A stretch of DNA of 64,000 nt, from positions 1,473,902 to 1,537,901 of the forward strand of contig NW_019091412.1 of the NCBI RefSeq assembly GCF_001949145.1. The letters are read 5' to 3'. The translations under genes were made by a program, and so were the position numbers. Below the pieces are notes generated by a model that saw only the letters and a list, made by a program, of their open reading frames with translations, ran no database searches and was not told the DNA's origin. This stretch comes from Acanthaster planci (Eukaryota; Echinodermata; Asteroidea; Valvatida; Acanthasteridae). Of this stretch, positions 1 through 9,900 are shown piece by piece (the stretch's first letter is position 1; each line of letters begins with the position of its first letter).

Positions 1-328
1 CACCAATCCTCAAAGCAAGGTGAGACTTACATGTATGAAGTTAGACATCTTTGTCACTTGTATTTTGTAAAGGTGAGACTTACATGTATGAAGTTAGACA
101 TCTTTGTCACTTGTATTTTGTAAAGGTGAGACTTACATGTATGAAGTTAGACATCTTTGTCACTTGTATTTTGTAGTACATGTATGAAGTCCGTGGGGTA
201 AGCTAAAGAACACCTTCTAACAGCGGCAAAGCCATCATTCCCACATTCTTTGTATTCATAAAAGATGGAGGCTGACAATGGACCTCTCAGACCAAAAGTA
301 CAGCTTAAAAGTTCACTGGTACACTTAC
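1..328. other. Intron of the annexin-like gene at the left edge
   Basis: This stretch lies downstream (minus-strand sense) of the donor at 328-323 of the annexin-like gene, so it is intronic. It contains a three-copy tandem repeat (separate entry). No further exon of the gene is recognisable before the window ends. Confidence 0.5.
18..177. repeat. 53-bp tandem repeat, three copies
   Basis: Three nearly identical 53-bp units begin at about 20, 73 and 126. Each starts AGGTGAGACTTACATGTATG and ends in CACTTGTATTTTGTA. A partial fourth start (TACATGTATGAAGT) follows at about 178. The near identity implies a recent tandem duplication inside an intron. Each unit carries a GGTGAG donor-like string on the plus strand and a GTAAGT-like string on the minus strand. 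Confidence 0.9.
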
Positions 329-1129
329 CACTGGTGCCCCAGGTGCTCCATGCATAGCTCCCTGTGCTGCATAGGGAGGGGCTCCAATGCCATAACCCGG
401 AGGGGGTGCACTACCATATGGAGCAGCAGCAGCAGGTCCTCCCTGTGGAACAAGAATGGCAAGAATAGGTATGCAGTGATGCGCAAGTTTACTAAAACCT
501 TATCCTTGCTAGCACTGGGGTTGATACAAGTCATGTAGATGTAGGATCTCTGTTTTATCTGGATATCGATCAATGAAGGCTGGTCTGTGCCATTTATGGG
601 GCGGGTTCTCAGCATTCCGGAACTGTGTGACACAAACAGGCCAATAGGTTGCCAGATGACCCCTTTTTAACTGAGTCCCTGTCTATGGCATCGTGACATG
701 ATTACCAGTCAATAAATCTAGTGTATGACATTTGCCAATGAATTCACTTGCACGTAATATTCATGACATTCTACAACTACACAGGCAACTTTGTAAAATG
801 GTCAGAAATAATGTTGATCGATAATTGGAAATGTTCATAAAGACAATAAGTCGGTCAAAAAGAAAAGATTAGGAATGTGCTTGCCAGTGACCTCTTACAT
901 AAACTTACAACATTCATGGATGGAACTATGTAACCATCAAACCATAAACGTCAGATTTTGCAGGGATAAATCTTACCCCTGGGTAGCCCTGGGTGGGCGG
1001 GGGATATGTCTGACCTCCAGGAGGGTAAGCCGGGTTAGGTTGGGCACCTGGGTATGCTGGCTGTTGAGGGTAGCCTCCTCCTGGTCCAGGGGGTGGGTAA
1101 CCCCCCGGGGGTGGGGGTGGATAGCTCAT
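329..1129 (-). CDS. Annexin A7/A11-like protein, N-terminal exons (partial)
   Basis: Two coding exons are visible on the minus strand, 1129-977 and 442-329, both phase 0 (51 + 38 codons). ATG at 1129-1127 opens the frame. Donors are GTAAGA after 977 and GTAAGT after 329; the acceptor before 442 reads TTGTTCCACAG. An acceptor TTTTTCAG just above 1228 would give a 99-nt 5' UTR in the first coding exon. The product begins MSYPPPPPGGYPPPGP and continues as Pro/Gly/Tyr/Gln/Ala-rich sequence with PGG, GYP and AYP units. Such a head is typical of annexin A7/A11, where it precedes four calcium- and phospholipid-binding repeats and mediates self-association or ALG-2 binding. The low complexity also fits peflin/PDCD6-family or scramblase N-termini. 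The diagnostic folded domain lies beyond the left edge, so the family call is tentative; that these are real exons is well supported. Confidence 0.5.
443..976 (-). other. Intron 1 of the annexin-like coding region
   Basis: The interval between the two phase-0 exons has a GT donor at 976 and an AG acceptor at 444-443 (minus strand). I see no repeat or conserved reading frame in it; the short ORFs on both strands look like chance. Confidence 0.6.
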
Positions 1130-1228
1130 TCTAGGTTAGCTTTGACTTGGTGAAACTCCTTCCTGTGGTTCAGCACAGAAATGTGAACATCAAAGTTACT
1201 GCAATACATGTACACGCCTTCTGCATTC

Positions 1229-2231
1229 CTGAAAAATAAAGTATAAATTCCCTACGTATCTAGCTAATTATGGAAAGATAATATAAGGATGCCACTAGAT
1301 GCCCCATGCACAAACCCAATGAGACTGGTCTGAACAATTTTAAGTATTTTTATAAGTAAACGACTTGGGGTTTTTTCCTCCTACAATGAACTGTTCTGGG
1401 CAAGTTTTTGCTTTCTGAAGGCCAATAGGTCACTGTAGGGAATTATTACTGCCGTCCATATATGGAACTCTTCCCCTAATCACTTTGACAATCGCAGAAA
1501 TTCAGCAGAAATTTAGGGCCTACGTGTTGTGTAGGCCTAGTTGATGTCGATCATGGAAAATGACAGAGAATGACTGACAGGATAAGTCAACAGATGCTCT
1601 GACACTGATTTATTCTGCAAATCTGAGTATGAAATACGGCCAACTATGCGCCTGACATCGCTGACATGTACCCCCCATTCATGGAAGAAGGGCAGACGTC
1701 GGACCCCACTGTTCGGGGTGTCACCATGGCCACTCGTGACCACCCATTCAACCAAGACCCAGTGTTTCTCCCATGTGTCAGTTTTAAACTCTTGTTTAAT
1801 ATTTAAGCCAGGCTTAAGTAGACCACACGCTACGCTAACTCAACATGCTACTCAGGGCCAGGGTTCTTCTTCATGTTTGTACTTCGTCCTAGGCCTACGT
1901 GTATCCCTCCAGAGCGAGGCAGTTGTGGACGACGAACCATGAACAAACCAGGCTTGTCATGCCTGGCAGTGGTAGCACTAGCCTAGATTACTCGGAACTC
2001 ACTCCCTCCTAGCTTTTGCTGCATCGAGTGACGCGTATGACGATACATCGTAGGCCCTACTTCAATACTTGTACTTGAAGAATCTGCTTTGATTTTAATC
2101 ACCTCCTACCTTTTTATGACCTCCTAGTTAGGATCCCTAGAGGATGTTTCGGGAGGAAACCAAGTACCAAGTGCGAGGTCTCGAATGTAAGTTTAATAAA
2201 TACACAAAACTCACTGTAGGCCTAGGCTTAC
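1229..2231 (-). other. Probable 5'-UTR intron of the annexin-like gene
   Basis: Between the acceptor at about 1229 and strong minus-strand donors near 2231-2226 (CCAG|GTAAGC) and 2291-2286 (AGAG|GTAAGA) there is no coding sequence I can support. The ORFs on both strands here lack splice or family support. Confidence 0.35.
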
Positions 2232-2393
2232 CTGGTATTTGGTAACTGGGCGTAACTTGGCTTCTGTTGCAATACCATGCAATTATCTTACCTCTTGGTG
2301 GCGCTATACATTGTCAACAACGCCAGCACAGCAGCAGAAAACACGCCAACTACGTACCGGACCGGTTGATGCTGAAAACAACAGAAGTTCATC
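2232..2393. promoter_or_regulatory. Bidirectional promoter region, annexin-like / ZCCHC17
   Basis: The ZCCHC17 start codon is at 2394 (plus) and two strong minus-strand splice donors lie at 2231-2226 and 2291-2286. Both first exons must therefore start in or very near this stretch. No TATA box is evident. This is inferred from gene geometry, not from a recognised promoter motif. Confidence 0.45.
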
Positions 2394-5300
2394 ATGTCTG
2401 TTTCCTACCAAAGAAAACATGGACAAACAGGAGAAAGTCGACAATCAGAGGCACCAGAACTGTACAGTATATTCGATGGAGAGGTAACTCACGTAGATTT
2501 TTACCACCAAGTGTAAGGGTTCGTCAAACATGTCAAAGCAGCAGTGTACGTGTGTGGGTGGAGTTCGCCAAGTGAGCTTTATGGATTCCTGGCCTGACAT
2601 GTACCGGTAGTCTGCATGCTTGCTTTAAAAAGCACTGATTATTATAAGAAGGCCAGTTTTCTGCCATGGCCTCCAAATTTAAATGACACAAGCTCCATAT
2701 CTGATTTATTTGTTAGGCCTAACACACATTCAAGTTTTCTCTCATATTGAAATATTTTATGGAACAGCCATTACAAAGTGACCTAACATTTCTTTTGTTT
2801 TGTTGTGTAGGTGGTCTCCATACAGTCATATGGTGCTTTTGTGAACATTCCTGGATTTCACAAAAACGGTTTGTTCAAACTCTTATTCCAGCATACATCA
2901 CAAATTGAGAAAGCCTTAAATGCTACAAAACATGGAACACATGAATGCAAACTTTAATGAGGGAGTTCGTTGGGCCAAGCCAAAATGCCAAGGTGTTTCG
3001 GGAACAAAGCATGCGCAAGTCAGCATAGCTGTTACCGAAATAGTCTCATACTGGGCGTGCGCTGTTGGAATAGAACTTTTTCACCCACGTGTCTTGATTG
3101 AGCTAAATGTAAACAATACCACCGTGGATGGACTGCCTTGGCCACCGTGATCGCATATTCCTATGGGTAGCTTCAACCACGTGCAGGTGCACTTGCGAAC
3201 GCTGCCTGTTGGACTAGTTTATCTTGAATAGGTAGATTACCATCACAACACTATGGATTCAGCACAATCGTGACATCACAGGAAAAAGGTCTATACTGAA
3301 CTGCCGGGTGCCTCATTCAGTTATTCTTACCCAAGAAAATTTTCCTGATGCATTGTTTCAGGTCTTTGTTGTGGCACTAATCATTTATGTATCAACAGTG
3401 AAAACTTGGCTCAGGCTTGCTAATATGAAATCATCTTTAATTTTGTGCTTCTTCTTTTAAAACTAGGCCTGGTTCATAAAACACAGATTTCGTCAGCTAG
3501 AGTTGAGGATGTTTCCGAGGTTCTGGCACTTGGTGATCGTGTCTTCTGCAAAGTCATCTCTCTTGGGGTTTGTCACTATATTATGGTCTCTGTGTGCTCA
3601 TGAATTTCACCTTCATTTGATGAAAATATACTTGACAAATGAAGTTGATATTATGAATATCTTGCATAACCATTCACTTAAAATAACTGCATTAGAATAA
3701 AATGTTGATGTTCTTCTCACAGGAGGATGATAATTCCAAGATTTCTTTGTCCATGAAATTTGTGGACCAAGGTCAGGGCAAGGACTTGGATCCTAACCTG
3801 GTCCAGATGAAGTAAGCATCAAGATTATCTTTGATCCAGAAGGAAAGAATTTAAAAAGATGAATTTGTACAACGCAATTCTTAATTAGATGTTTACTTCA
3901 CTGCTTCTGAAAAACCTAGCATGTTGAAAAAATATTGTTAAAAAGATAGTCAAATCCACCATCAAGAATTGGTTTAAAAGAAAACTTCGAATGCATCACT
4001 CTTATTGTGCTGGACAAAGCAAGATGTTTACAGTTTCTAGAAAAATGAAACATTTTAAGTTGTTGATTGCTCCAAATCATAAAACTGATGGCCAGTTACT
4101 AGAACCTGTGACACTCCTTGTTGCACGAGATATGCACAGAGTTTATTTTTGGGTGTGGTTCTCAAAATTCCAGTTTGAACAAAAAATTGCAACCTGTATT
4201 CTGGCATTATCTTCTGACTTCACAGAACTTTAACACAGGGCAATGATACTTGCTGACTCCAGAAATAAATGAACCATGAACAATTTCTTCTTCAAAAGTG
4301 GAATAGTCTATGTTTTTGTTTGTTGACCATGCAGACAGGAAGAGCAAAGAAGGAAGAAAGGTCGAACCTTCGTACAGCCAAAGATTGAACTCGGAGCTGT
4401 CTTCAACACTGTTTGCAAAAAATGTGGAACTAAAGGTAGGAAAAATTCTGCAGGACATAAGAGGCAACAGGATGGTCTAGTTGAACTTGTATTAAAGAGT
4501 GCAGTTTGCTGTCCAATGTAATGCGAAGTGCTGGTTGTCATTGGCGCTATTGCACGTAATGTAAACTGGCATCTCTTTGAGTCTTGAGATACTCACTTTG
4601 AGCCTTAAGATACTCACTTTGAGCCTTGAGATACTCACCTTGAGCCTTGAGATACTCAAGGAATGAGTGCTGTCATTTCAATCAAAGGTTTCTTTGCAGG
4701 ACATTTGGCTAAGGACTGCTTCCAGATGCCAGGTACCAAAACCTATGATCTTTTGCCAGATGAAGATGATGCTGTTTTGCAGCTAGGTGCCAAGGAAATA
4801 CCCACATTGTCACCTCCGAAAAAGAAGAAAAAGAAAAAGGTATGGTTGAAAGGCACTTTGCTAGAATCACTTTGACATCCTTGGAAATCACTGTGACAGT
4901 TGATAGTTCAAACCACTTTCATACTTTGTATACATGCACATGCACTTCAACTTCACTCATTACATGAAAAGGTTTAATAAAATTGTAATTTCTACAGTGT
5001 TTTGATGTATGAACAAAGCTGTTTTGGATCGAACAAACAGTCTTTATATATTTTTCCAAAAGCACAACAGGTGCAATTCCGTGCTGAGTAGAGAGTTTCA
5101 CCTGTTGAGTGGTTTAAACTGATCAATTCAGTACTTTGTCTACAGGAAAAAAAGAAGAAATCTAAAAAGCATCGCCACCAATCAGTGAGTTCCGACAGCT
5201 CGGAATGTGAGAGTGCCTCCTCTGGTGACAGACATCCTAACAGACACTCACATAAACACCGTCGTACATCGAAGGACAGTAAGAGGTCAGAGAAGCATCA

Positions 5301-5772
5301 CCCCCACAGATCGCCTGGTTCAGATTCATCAGATAATGGATCTGTTAGAGATAGACGCTCCCACAAACACCCACATAAACGCTCGCATATGTCAAGAGAA
5401 AGTAAGGAAAAACTGCCTACTCGGCATCGCAGGTCACCTAGTACTGATTTGACTGACTCTAGTGATAGACACGATCATAAACACTACCATACGTCCCCAG
5501 GCAAACAGGATAGAAAAAGCAGGAAACGGCACATAAGACATCACTCTGATGGTAGTGCATCCAGTGATGAAGACCGTTATGGATATAAACACAGAGTCAG
5601 ACACCGTCAGACATCTAGAGAGAGACATCCACAGTCACCTACGAAGCCTCATCACCTCAGGGATGGGCAGAGAAAGGAAAACTCTTCCAGACATGGAAAA
5701 CAGAGACGTGACTCACATCACGAAGGCCAAAGTTGTGATGGACAAGGGCATTCAAAATCCACACACAGGTAA
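2394..5772 (+). CDS. ZCCHC17: Zinc finger CCHC domain-containing protein 17 (nucleolar S1-domain protein)
   Basis: Seven coding exons: 2394-2483, 2811-2868, 3467-3567, 3723-3811, 4335-4435, 4700-4839, 5146-5772. All phases agree and give about 401 residues, against about 241 in human. Residues 22-97 form an S1 RNA-binding domain (ELYSIFDGEV, YGAFVNIPG, KISLSMKF, then QGKDLDPN, a family hallmark). A CCHC knuckle follows with C140, C143, H148 and C153, in the context GHLAKDCFQMPGTK. A lysine run (about 187-193) leads into a tail of about 208 residues rich in His, Ser, Arg and Asp. Vertebrate ZCCHC17 is nucleolar, associates with the 60S subunit and affects mRNA splicing. The start codon is in the third frame and is chosen because it immediately precedes the conserved S1 start. 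Two donors (after 2868 and 3567) are the weak form GTTTGT. The gene lies head to head with the annexin-like gene and tail to tail with NUP35. Confidence 0.93.
4576..4659. repeat. 21-bp tandem repeat, four copies
   Basis: Units at 4576, 4597, 4618 and 4639 follow TTTGAGYCTTRAGATACTCAC with one or two differences. They sit in the ZCCHC17 intron, 40 bp before the acceptor of the exon at 4700. Confidence 0.9.
5146..5772 (+). other. ZCCHC17: Last ZCCHC17 exon: degenerate His/Ser/Arg repeat tail
   Basis: The exon encodes residues 194-401. It shows about four imperfect blocks of 35-45 residues. Each block has an acidic Ser cluster (SSDSSE, SDSSDN, DLTDSSD, ASSDED), then an R..HKH-type His cluster, then a basic RS segment (SKDSKR, SRESKE, SRKR, SRERH). 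This layout suggests expansion by internal duplication. The CACAG|GTAAAT at the stop codon resembles a splice donor, so an alternative 3' extension is possible, but the TAA at 5770 ends the frame cleanly. Confidence 0.7.
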
Positions 5773-5934
5773 ATTTGCTCAGACCAGCCTTATGTTGAGG
5801 GGACAATTTTCTTGTTAGTAAATTTTTTACTGAATTATGGACAAAAATTTGTCTTCTTTTCGAATTTGTACTCACAACGAGGGTTGTTTTACACAACAGC
5901 GGTACATGTAGACTAGGTTCATGCACCAGCATGT

Positions 5935-6102
5935 ATATCCACCTTGAGCAGAAGCACCCCCTCGTTGGTTGAAATGAGCCATGTGGGTCAGGAGAGTTCA
6001 TTTTGTTGGTACCAATGCGACTGGAGTGCATGCACTTCACGGTCGCTTGTGAACCAGTTAAGTGTATTTCCCACCAAAGAAGCCTCTGTTGCTTTAAAAA
6101 TA
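5935..6102. repeat. Dispersed repeat, copy 1
   Basis: This segment aligns with 9752-9915 over about 165 bp. Shared strings include GAAGCACCCCCTC, GAGCCATGT, GTCAGGAGAGTTCATTTTG and GCCTCTGTT. I estimate roughly 80 percent identity by eye. It carries no ORF of its own and probably is a short nonautonomous element of unknown class. Confidence 0.7.
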
Positions 6103-6610
6103 GCTCAGGGCCGTACATTCAGCAAAATGTGGTCTTCCAACAGCTTTGCACAGGGCCCGGTTTAAAAAACTGTGACTGTTGAGCTGAAACCGACAGAAAA
6201 TAAATTGTCTTAAATAAATTGTCAATGGTTCAGTTGTATTGGGACTGTCAAACAAGAACGATTCTGTCAAGACACGTATGTTATGACCAAAATATTTTAT
6301 TATCACAGAGAAATTCTAATTAAAAACAAATTAAATCCACAGTAATTGATATCGCTGGACACAAAAAGTGATAAGAAATGGCAACATAAGTAATATAATG
6401 GTCCTCTGTCTTCTTCCAAATGTGAAGTTTAAAGTTCACTTTTAGGCATGTTCCTAATCAGGCTACGGATTCAGTTTTTCCATTTGCATATTAGTCAACA
6501 GCCATAGTTGAAGGCAACAATACCATTTGGGCAGATTTAGTTTTGTGAAGTGACGTGTTGTGAGCCAAGTAAAAACTTCACAGATACGATGATTGAAAGC
6601 GTTTTGTTTC

Positions 6611-6616
6611 AATAAA
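6611..6616 (+). terminator. ZCCHC17: ZCCHC17 poly(A) signal AATAAA
   Basis: AATAAA lies in GTTTCAATAAAGCATAAT, about 840 nt after the stop. The opposing NUP35 signal is only about 100 bp further on. Confidence 0.5.
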
Positions 6617-6715
6617 GCATAATTTGATTCAACACATTACAGCTTGCTTTTTGTAAATGAAATGTGGACACTGAAAAAGTTGGTGACCGAGGAGAAAACC
6701 TTAAAATTACCGCAT

Positions 6716-6721
6716 TTTATT
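6716..6721 (-). terminator. NUP35: NUP35 poly(A) signal (minus strand)
   Basis: TTTATT on the plus strand reads AATAAA on the minus strand, about 180 nt after the NUP35 stop. It marks the tail-to-tail junction with ZCCHC17. Confidence 0.5.
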
Positions 6722-6901
6722 CCATGAATCGTGAGGTAAAGTAAACAACAGAAACTTTACAGAATCAAGCGGAAGGCTTTCACAGGACTACAGGGATACA
6801 AATGAACTCAGACAAACCAGGGACTAGCTATATGGCAGTTCAATGTAACTGGTACTCCCAAGTTTCTTGTATATAAAAATAATTGTGCTTATCGTTGAGT
6901 G

Positions 6902-9900
6902 CTACCAGCCAAACATGTATTCTAATGTCTTGCTGACGACATTGGAAGACTTCTTGGGAGTTGAGCTGCCCTGAAGAACCTGGGTAGAGAAAGCGACAAG
7001 AGGACCTGAATCAAATGTTCCTTGTGGGGGTACTTCCTATTGTTCTGGTCCCTCACGAGGCACCAAAAACACAAGATTATTTGGCCATTTGGGTTGCTTC
7101 ATTCACATTCTGCACACCCACATGGAAGTCTTCTCCTCCACAGCTAGTTCACTCATTAATCACATTGAAATATGGAAAACTGATTGATTGAAGCAGACCA
7201 GACAGGAATGTAGGTAGTATCTTGCATTTTCAATACAACTGAAACTATCTTGTTATATTTTCTAGATCAAGTCAGTGGATAAATTAAAGTGAGTGTAAGA
7301 AATGATTTCTGGAAGTGAGGTATCATTTCAGTTTGAGGAAAAGCATTTCTTTTTTTGGAATTATTGGCTCCCGCATTTTATTCACTTGCCTCGTGGTTAC
7401 TACTCGCTGCTTTGTAAGCTGCCGTCAGTGGCCTGATGGAGGATGGATGTTTTGACGTCTCAACCTCATCAGCCTGAGGGGTCATAGGGTATCTAGAAGG
7501 CGTGCTGGATTGTAAGGTACTTGCATTGCACTGATCGCCACCTTCCATGACACTCTAGAGGTAAACAAATATACCAAGGAAAGAAATCCAGTAAGAGCCT
7601 GGAATTGAGACGTGTTGAAGTCCGATGTATAAACACTGAATACATGCACTCAATGCTTGTCTGATTCTTACGAAAAATTCACAAGCTTAACCCTAACCCC
7701 CCATGGGTTGCTGGCCCTAACCTTCCCCATTCACACAAAGTTNNNNNNNNNNNNNNNNNNNNNNNNNNNNNNNNNNNNNNNNNNNNNNNNNNNNNNNNNN
7801 NNNNNNNNNNNNNNNNNNNNNNNNNNNNNNNCTTTACTACTGTTTAATTCTGTGTGGTTGGGGAAGGTAAGGGTTAATCAGTTGGGACTCAAACTCACGA
7901 CCTCCTGCTCACTAGTACAGATGTCTCAACCACTCGACCACCGAGCTTGTAGGCGTCAGCTGGCCAGACCATTCCTAGATGCATCATTTCCATACTAACT
8001 CAATGTTCAGACACTGAAATAATACGGTCTCAGTGTCCAGGACAATAACTATAATGCACCTAAAATCAACTTGGTCAAGATTTTACTGATCAATGCAAAA
8101 TATCAGAAAAATGAGTGTTAATTAAACCATTCAAATTCATAAACTCTCTTTCCCCTAGTGAACTTTCCCGCCTCATTATTATGTAAAGAACGCAACAACA
8201 GGCTGACAATGGGCTTCTTATTGGTCTGTGCTTATTTATCACGGTGGTTTCTACTTCAATCCGCTTACCTTGTCAATGCAAGGAGTCACGCCAATCATGA
8301 TGTTACCTCCGAACACTTTGCCGTTTTTACTGAGTGCTTTCTTGGCTTGTAGCTTGGAGCTGTATTGCATATGAAGCCAGTTCCCATTGCTGGCAATCTG
8401 ATCATTGAAAACAGGCCACATTCAGAATTAGTTTACCAACACAAGCATTTTACTCAAGTCTAGGTTCAAATCAAGTCAAGCCTGACAAAAACCACCACTG
8501 GCCTCATGATGAACCATTTATTTCAACATGGATCAAAGTGTTTCATAATAGCAAGTAAGAAACAATGATGGCAAGATAAATGGCTGGGTTTGACCCTTGA
8601 AGCCCTAGCTTTCAATACTAGGCCTCAAGTCTGATGGATAGGACCACAAGGCTCATGCCTTCCAATATTTGAAAATGTTAAAACTCAATACTGGTTGTTC
8701 ATACTTGATCTTACCACATGCTTGACGATGCTGCCATACTGAGAAAACTGCTGGATGATGTAAGATGTTGCAGCAGGTGGAAACCTGTCACAAAACGGAA
8801 GATCCTTCTCAATCATGAAAGTATCTACAAACTAAACTGGCAACTAGAATTAGAGACCATTATGATGGACCTTGCTCTATGGTACAAGCAACACACCTTC
8901 ATTTAGGTCGTGTGTATTCAACACCTCTGCAGCCAGTACAGTGTTTAGTGCCTGCAAAAACCTTTGTACAAGTTAAATTAACCCTAACTCCTTAGGGTCA
9001 TTTACTTGCCACCTTCCTTATCCTTGCAAATCTCAACACCATAAAGTAAACTGGGTACATAAACAGTTGGATTCTGTTTATTTGCAGTTTACTTAACCCC
9101 ACATAAAACACAGCCAGTATACCAGAGCAGTACTCATCCTAACAGATTCCAACAAACCCTGGCGTTGGAGTTTGGTTGATTGGGGATTGTTAGGGTTAAG
9201 TATGTGTCCAGCACACATGTGAGAGTGATTCTACAAATGTGATGGTATCTCTGGGGATTAATCTATGTTGCTTTACCTTCCAGATGTTATGGCCTTGGAT
9301 AGTTTTTGCAAGATTTCTTTGAAATAAAAAACTGTAGTTGAACTCACCCAAAGATGGTGACCCATGTTTCATCCAGGTGTTCGTCAGGAGTGATTAACTC
9401 TCTACATAATGATCAAAGATCACACTTCACTGAATGAAATGGTAATGCACATTTATTTTGAGGGAGATGTTTGACAAACAAATTAAGAGCATACGAAATT
9501 TCAGAAATAATCTCTGTGGGCAAATCTACAGGTGGAGTTTGATGGACATGGGCAATTCAATTTTGATGAGACTCACCCCTGGGTGTAGAATGGATCAATC
9601 TGAGCAGGTGATGAAGGTGTCTGCTTCACAATAAACTGTGACTGGGATGTCTGAGGAGGTGAGAACAGTCGACTACTCCCAGGGGTACCTGACAGTAAAG
9701 ATAGATTTAGAGAGCCAACGTTTTTCTTCGACAAAATATCTCCTTTTCTCTATCCGCCTTGGGTAGAAGCACCCCCTCATCAGTTGAAAAGAGCCATGTT
9801 GGTCAGGAGAGTTCATTTTGTTGGTAGCAATGAGACTGCAACACTTGTGTTGAATAGTCATTCGTGAACCGGCGATGCGAAGCAATGACCAAAGGAGCCT

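Larger units (their letters stand above)
5773..6640 (+). other. ZCCHC17: ZCCHC17 3' UTR
   Basis: This follows the stop codon and contains poly(A) signals: AATAAA near 6198 and a clean TCAATAAAGC at 6611-6616. It includes one copy of a dispersed repeat (5935-6102), so the repeat is probably transcribed with the gene. Confidence 0.5.

Noticed and set aside
1-177. CRISPR-like array from regular repeats
   Set aside because: The 53-bp units are directly adjacent with no spacers, in a eukaryotic intron; this is an ordinary tandem repeat.
1646-1942. 98-codon plus-strand ORF upstream of ZCCHC17
   Set aside because: No similarity or splice context; it lies in the probable 5' intron of the minus-strand gene.
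5657-6118. 153-codon minus-strand ORF under the ZCCHC17 end
   Set aside because: It is antisense to the His/Ser/Arg exon and runs through the dispersed repeat; a similar peptide at 9673-9885 comes from the second repeat copy, not from a conserved protein.
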